This document shows, in pieces, positions 61,800-64,000 of a DNA stretch of 64,000 bases. Position numbers and translations under genes: made by a program. The stretch is from the NCBI GenBank assembly GCA_905221605.1, contig CAJNDS010000635.1, positions 681,528 to 745,527 on the forward strand. Direction: 5' to 3'. Numbering within the stretch: position 1 is the stretch's first letter; each line of letters opens with the position of its first letter. The notes beneath the pieces were generated by a model, which worked only from the letters and a program-made list of their open reading frames with translations, made no database searches and was not told the origin of the DNA. The DNA comes from Symbiodinium natans. Lineage: Eukaryota; Sar; Dinophyceae; Suessiales; Symbiodiniaceae.

Positions 61800-64000
61800 G
61801 GGCTTGACGGTGCTTGCGGCTTCGGGTTGCTTGACCCGTGATTTTGCTTAGGGCCTTAGGGTGTAAGGTTTGCTGGGTAGGGTTTCGAAGACCGCGGCTG
61901 CCCCTTAGACCTCTCAGCTCCCAAAACTAGTTTTTATGGTTGAAAAAACCTACCGGATTGGATGGACACTGCGACAGCAACACTTTCCCTGGTCTCCTCC
62001 ATTGACACGGCATGGTCGCAAATCACGGGTGTTGAAGCAATGTATTGCGTGATTGAAAACTGAAGTTCTCGGCAGAGTCGCGCACGACAAGGCCCCACTT
62101 CACTCTAGCCCTGGGTCTGCTCACACGTGTTGTTGCAAAGATGTCGCCAAAACAGCTACGGAAACAGATGCACTCAGCAGAGTTGGAATACACACACACA
62201 CCAAAATATTCGTCGAAGCACAGCACACTCAACCCCAAACCGAGGGTACGCTCGGCGTAACACCGTCCGTTGGTCATACGGCCCTGCTGTTCACTGCAAC
62301 TCAACACCGCAAATCAACAAGGAACATATGTAATTTTGACAGCTTCATGTGCTGAAGATCCACGCTGCCTTTTCTAATCCTTGCCCTAAGTGTTCAGTGA
62401 CGGTGAGCTGATCGCTCCAAATCACCTGCGCCAAGCCGTGACTTGTGTTAAGTCTGGCAAGCAAAATTGAAAAGAAGGTGGCAGGCTAGCACTCCTCCAC
62501 GATGCCTTCTTTCAACCTACAGCTGGGACATTCATTGAGGGTATCGCTTTTGGGGTTACGTATCGCTTTCCCAATAATACCGCACCGCCAAGTCATGGAG
62601 CACCAGGGACTCTTAACCAGCCGATTTTAAGCCACATGCAATGCGTCAGCAAGGAAGTCAACTCAAGGAGCTGACTCGTATCTGCGATTATCGTTTTTGG
62701 GGTTATAGGTATCGCTTTCACAGCAAAACTGCAAATGTCCCGCCCAAGGCTACCTGGAGAGGCGCGGGATTTAGCCAGTCGCTCACCTTGAGTCACAGTG
62801 CCCGAGCCAGCAGTAAAACAACGGCACGCGCGCGAGCCATTTTGGCTAGAGGAGCAGCAAGCAAGGCTGGCGCATTCATGTTTGTGCTGAGTAGCTGTCG
62901 TTTTTTGTAATGTATGTATCCCTTCTCAAGAACAACTGAGCTGTGGCATGAAATAGCAAACCCTTCCACGAAACCCTTCCGCGGTCCTTCCGCAAGTCCT
63001 GTTCCTACTCGTCCGCTGTGTATGTTTCCGCGGACGCTTCCGCGAGCTCACTTCGTGCGGATTTGAGAACTTGCCTCCGCGAGTAGGTCTGTAAGGTATA
63101 AACTCGAACACGTGTTGGGTGGCCCAAACGAGCTCGACGAAGCACTGCTGAAACTTCGAGCGGTTGCATCGCCCAAACCCACTACCAACACTCAAACCAG
63201 AATTGTTTATAGCCTGGCTTCCGCGGAGATCCACTTCCGCGTGCTTAGGTGCACTTTCGCGCCCCGTTTTCCAGAATAATCTCCGTACGCAATTAACTTG
63301 CAAGAAAGGCCAAGAACCAACGCTGCTCAATTGGGGAAGCCAAGGGACGAGGCATGCGCAGCCCCTCAGCTGTGCTTTGTACTAATTACAGGAAACAGCA
63401 GGGCCCTCAAACGTAGGGCAGGAGCCAAGGTGACCACGGAACAGTAACACGGGGCAGATTGGGGCGGTGTTGCGAATGTACATACCGCACTCCTTAAACC
63501 TCAAAACAGAAACTGCGGATCCAACAACCTCAGCAAAGAAAGGTAAAACCTGTTTATGGCAGTTTCATTCTACAGAGACTCTTGGAAAAATCCCCTCCAA
63601 ACCTAACACCTAAAGACCTAAAGCCCCAGAGACTATTTTGGGGCCGCACTGGCGCGAGGGCTACTACCCCCAGCTTCACGACCCTAAATACCTAACCTCT
63701 GTCATCCGAGGCTCGCTGCCGGTGAGCTGGAGCTCTCAAGTGCGCCTAGAGCCACTGCATTGGCATGATGTCCAATCACAGTAGTACTTATACAACTGAC
63801 CATTAAAACAGCCACCTCAATTCTACACTTTCCTCAGAATTTGCCTGCGAATAAGATGTCCAATAGTCCAGAAGTTCAACCCACGTTGTTGTTGTTGTTG
63901 CTGTTGTTGTTGTTGTGGAATGTCAGTGAATGTGCAATAGGCATATCCAAGCCGCGCCAATCAGTCATCTGCAGCCCCACGGGCGGGCACCAGTCAGGCT
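61800..64000. other. No gene recognised at right edge
   Basis: This stretch has few telomere-like words and no exon I can support. A short spliced-leader-like word lies at 62835-62847, a diverged duplicated phrase (TATCGCTTTTGGGGTTA) near 62540 and 62690, and a GTT microsatellite at 63885-63916. The minus frame at 62926-63330 is open but has no recognisable motif. Confidence 0.4.
63885..63916. repeat. GTT trinucleotide repeat
   Basis: Ten GTT units with one GCT interruption. Confidence 0.95.

Overview
The window looks like nuclear DNA of a dinoflagellate, possibly a symbiodiniacean; the species cannot be told from the sequence. The grounds are plant-type TTTAGGG/CCCTAAA repeats scattered through non-coding DNA, intron ends that fit GC-AG, GA-AG and GT-AG with almost every acceptor reading AG|G, same-strand gene order, tandem polyubiquitin coding units and non-LTR retroelements. 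Most genes are cut into very short exons (about 20-120 nt), so long open frames miss them. I rebuilt them by eye from acceptor/donor pairs whose phases agree from exon to exon.

Layout on the minus strand, right to left. (1) 61745-61294: the last two exons of a charged helical protein. (2) 60791-55758: a secreted protein with four thrombospondin type-1 repeats, a Pro/Thr-rich stalk and a hydrophobic C-terminus. (3) 54549-28752: at least 29 micro-exons of an MNS1-like ciliary coiled-coil protein (trichohyalin/plectin homology family). (4) 43140-32678: a 15-exon polyubiquitin gene nested in a roughly 12 kb intron of the MNS1-like gene. One of its own introns is 5.2 kb and holds remains of a non-LTR retroelement. 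(5) 25899-25158: two exons ending in a Pro/Ser/Arg-rich tail, either the end of the MNS1-like gene or a separate gene. (6) 18167 to about 9670: a patatin-like phospholipase in at least ten exons. (7) 7900-5692: a broken intronless polyubiquitin array running into (8) 5698-1310, a nearly intact non-LTR retrotransposon ORF (zinc fingers, 2A-like motif, endonuclease, reverse transcriptase, CCHC). Beyond it lies a ubiquitin C-terminal fragment at 1224-1165.

Introns and spacers are built largely from degenerate telomere-like heptamers, locally homogenised into blocks (TTTAGGG, GCTTAGG, TTTGGGG, TTGGGGG, GGGTTGA), with satellites at 11.9-14.2 kb and 21.7-23.5 kb and many microsatellites. The most unusual features are the nesting (MNS1 intron containing a polyubiquitin gene, whose intron contains a retroelement), the identical GA-AG introns at the same codon of every ubiquitin unit, and two separate ubiquitin/retroelement associations near the same ubiquitin codon.

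No convincing gene was seen at 1-1164, 18.4-25.1 kb (apart from one weak plus-strand exon) or 61.8-64.0 kb. All exon models are inferences from the sequence alone, without transcripts.
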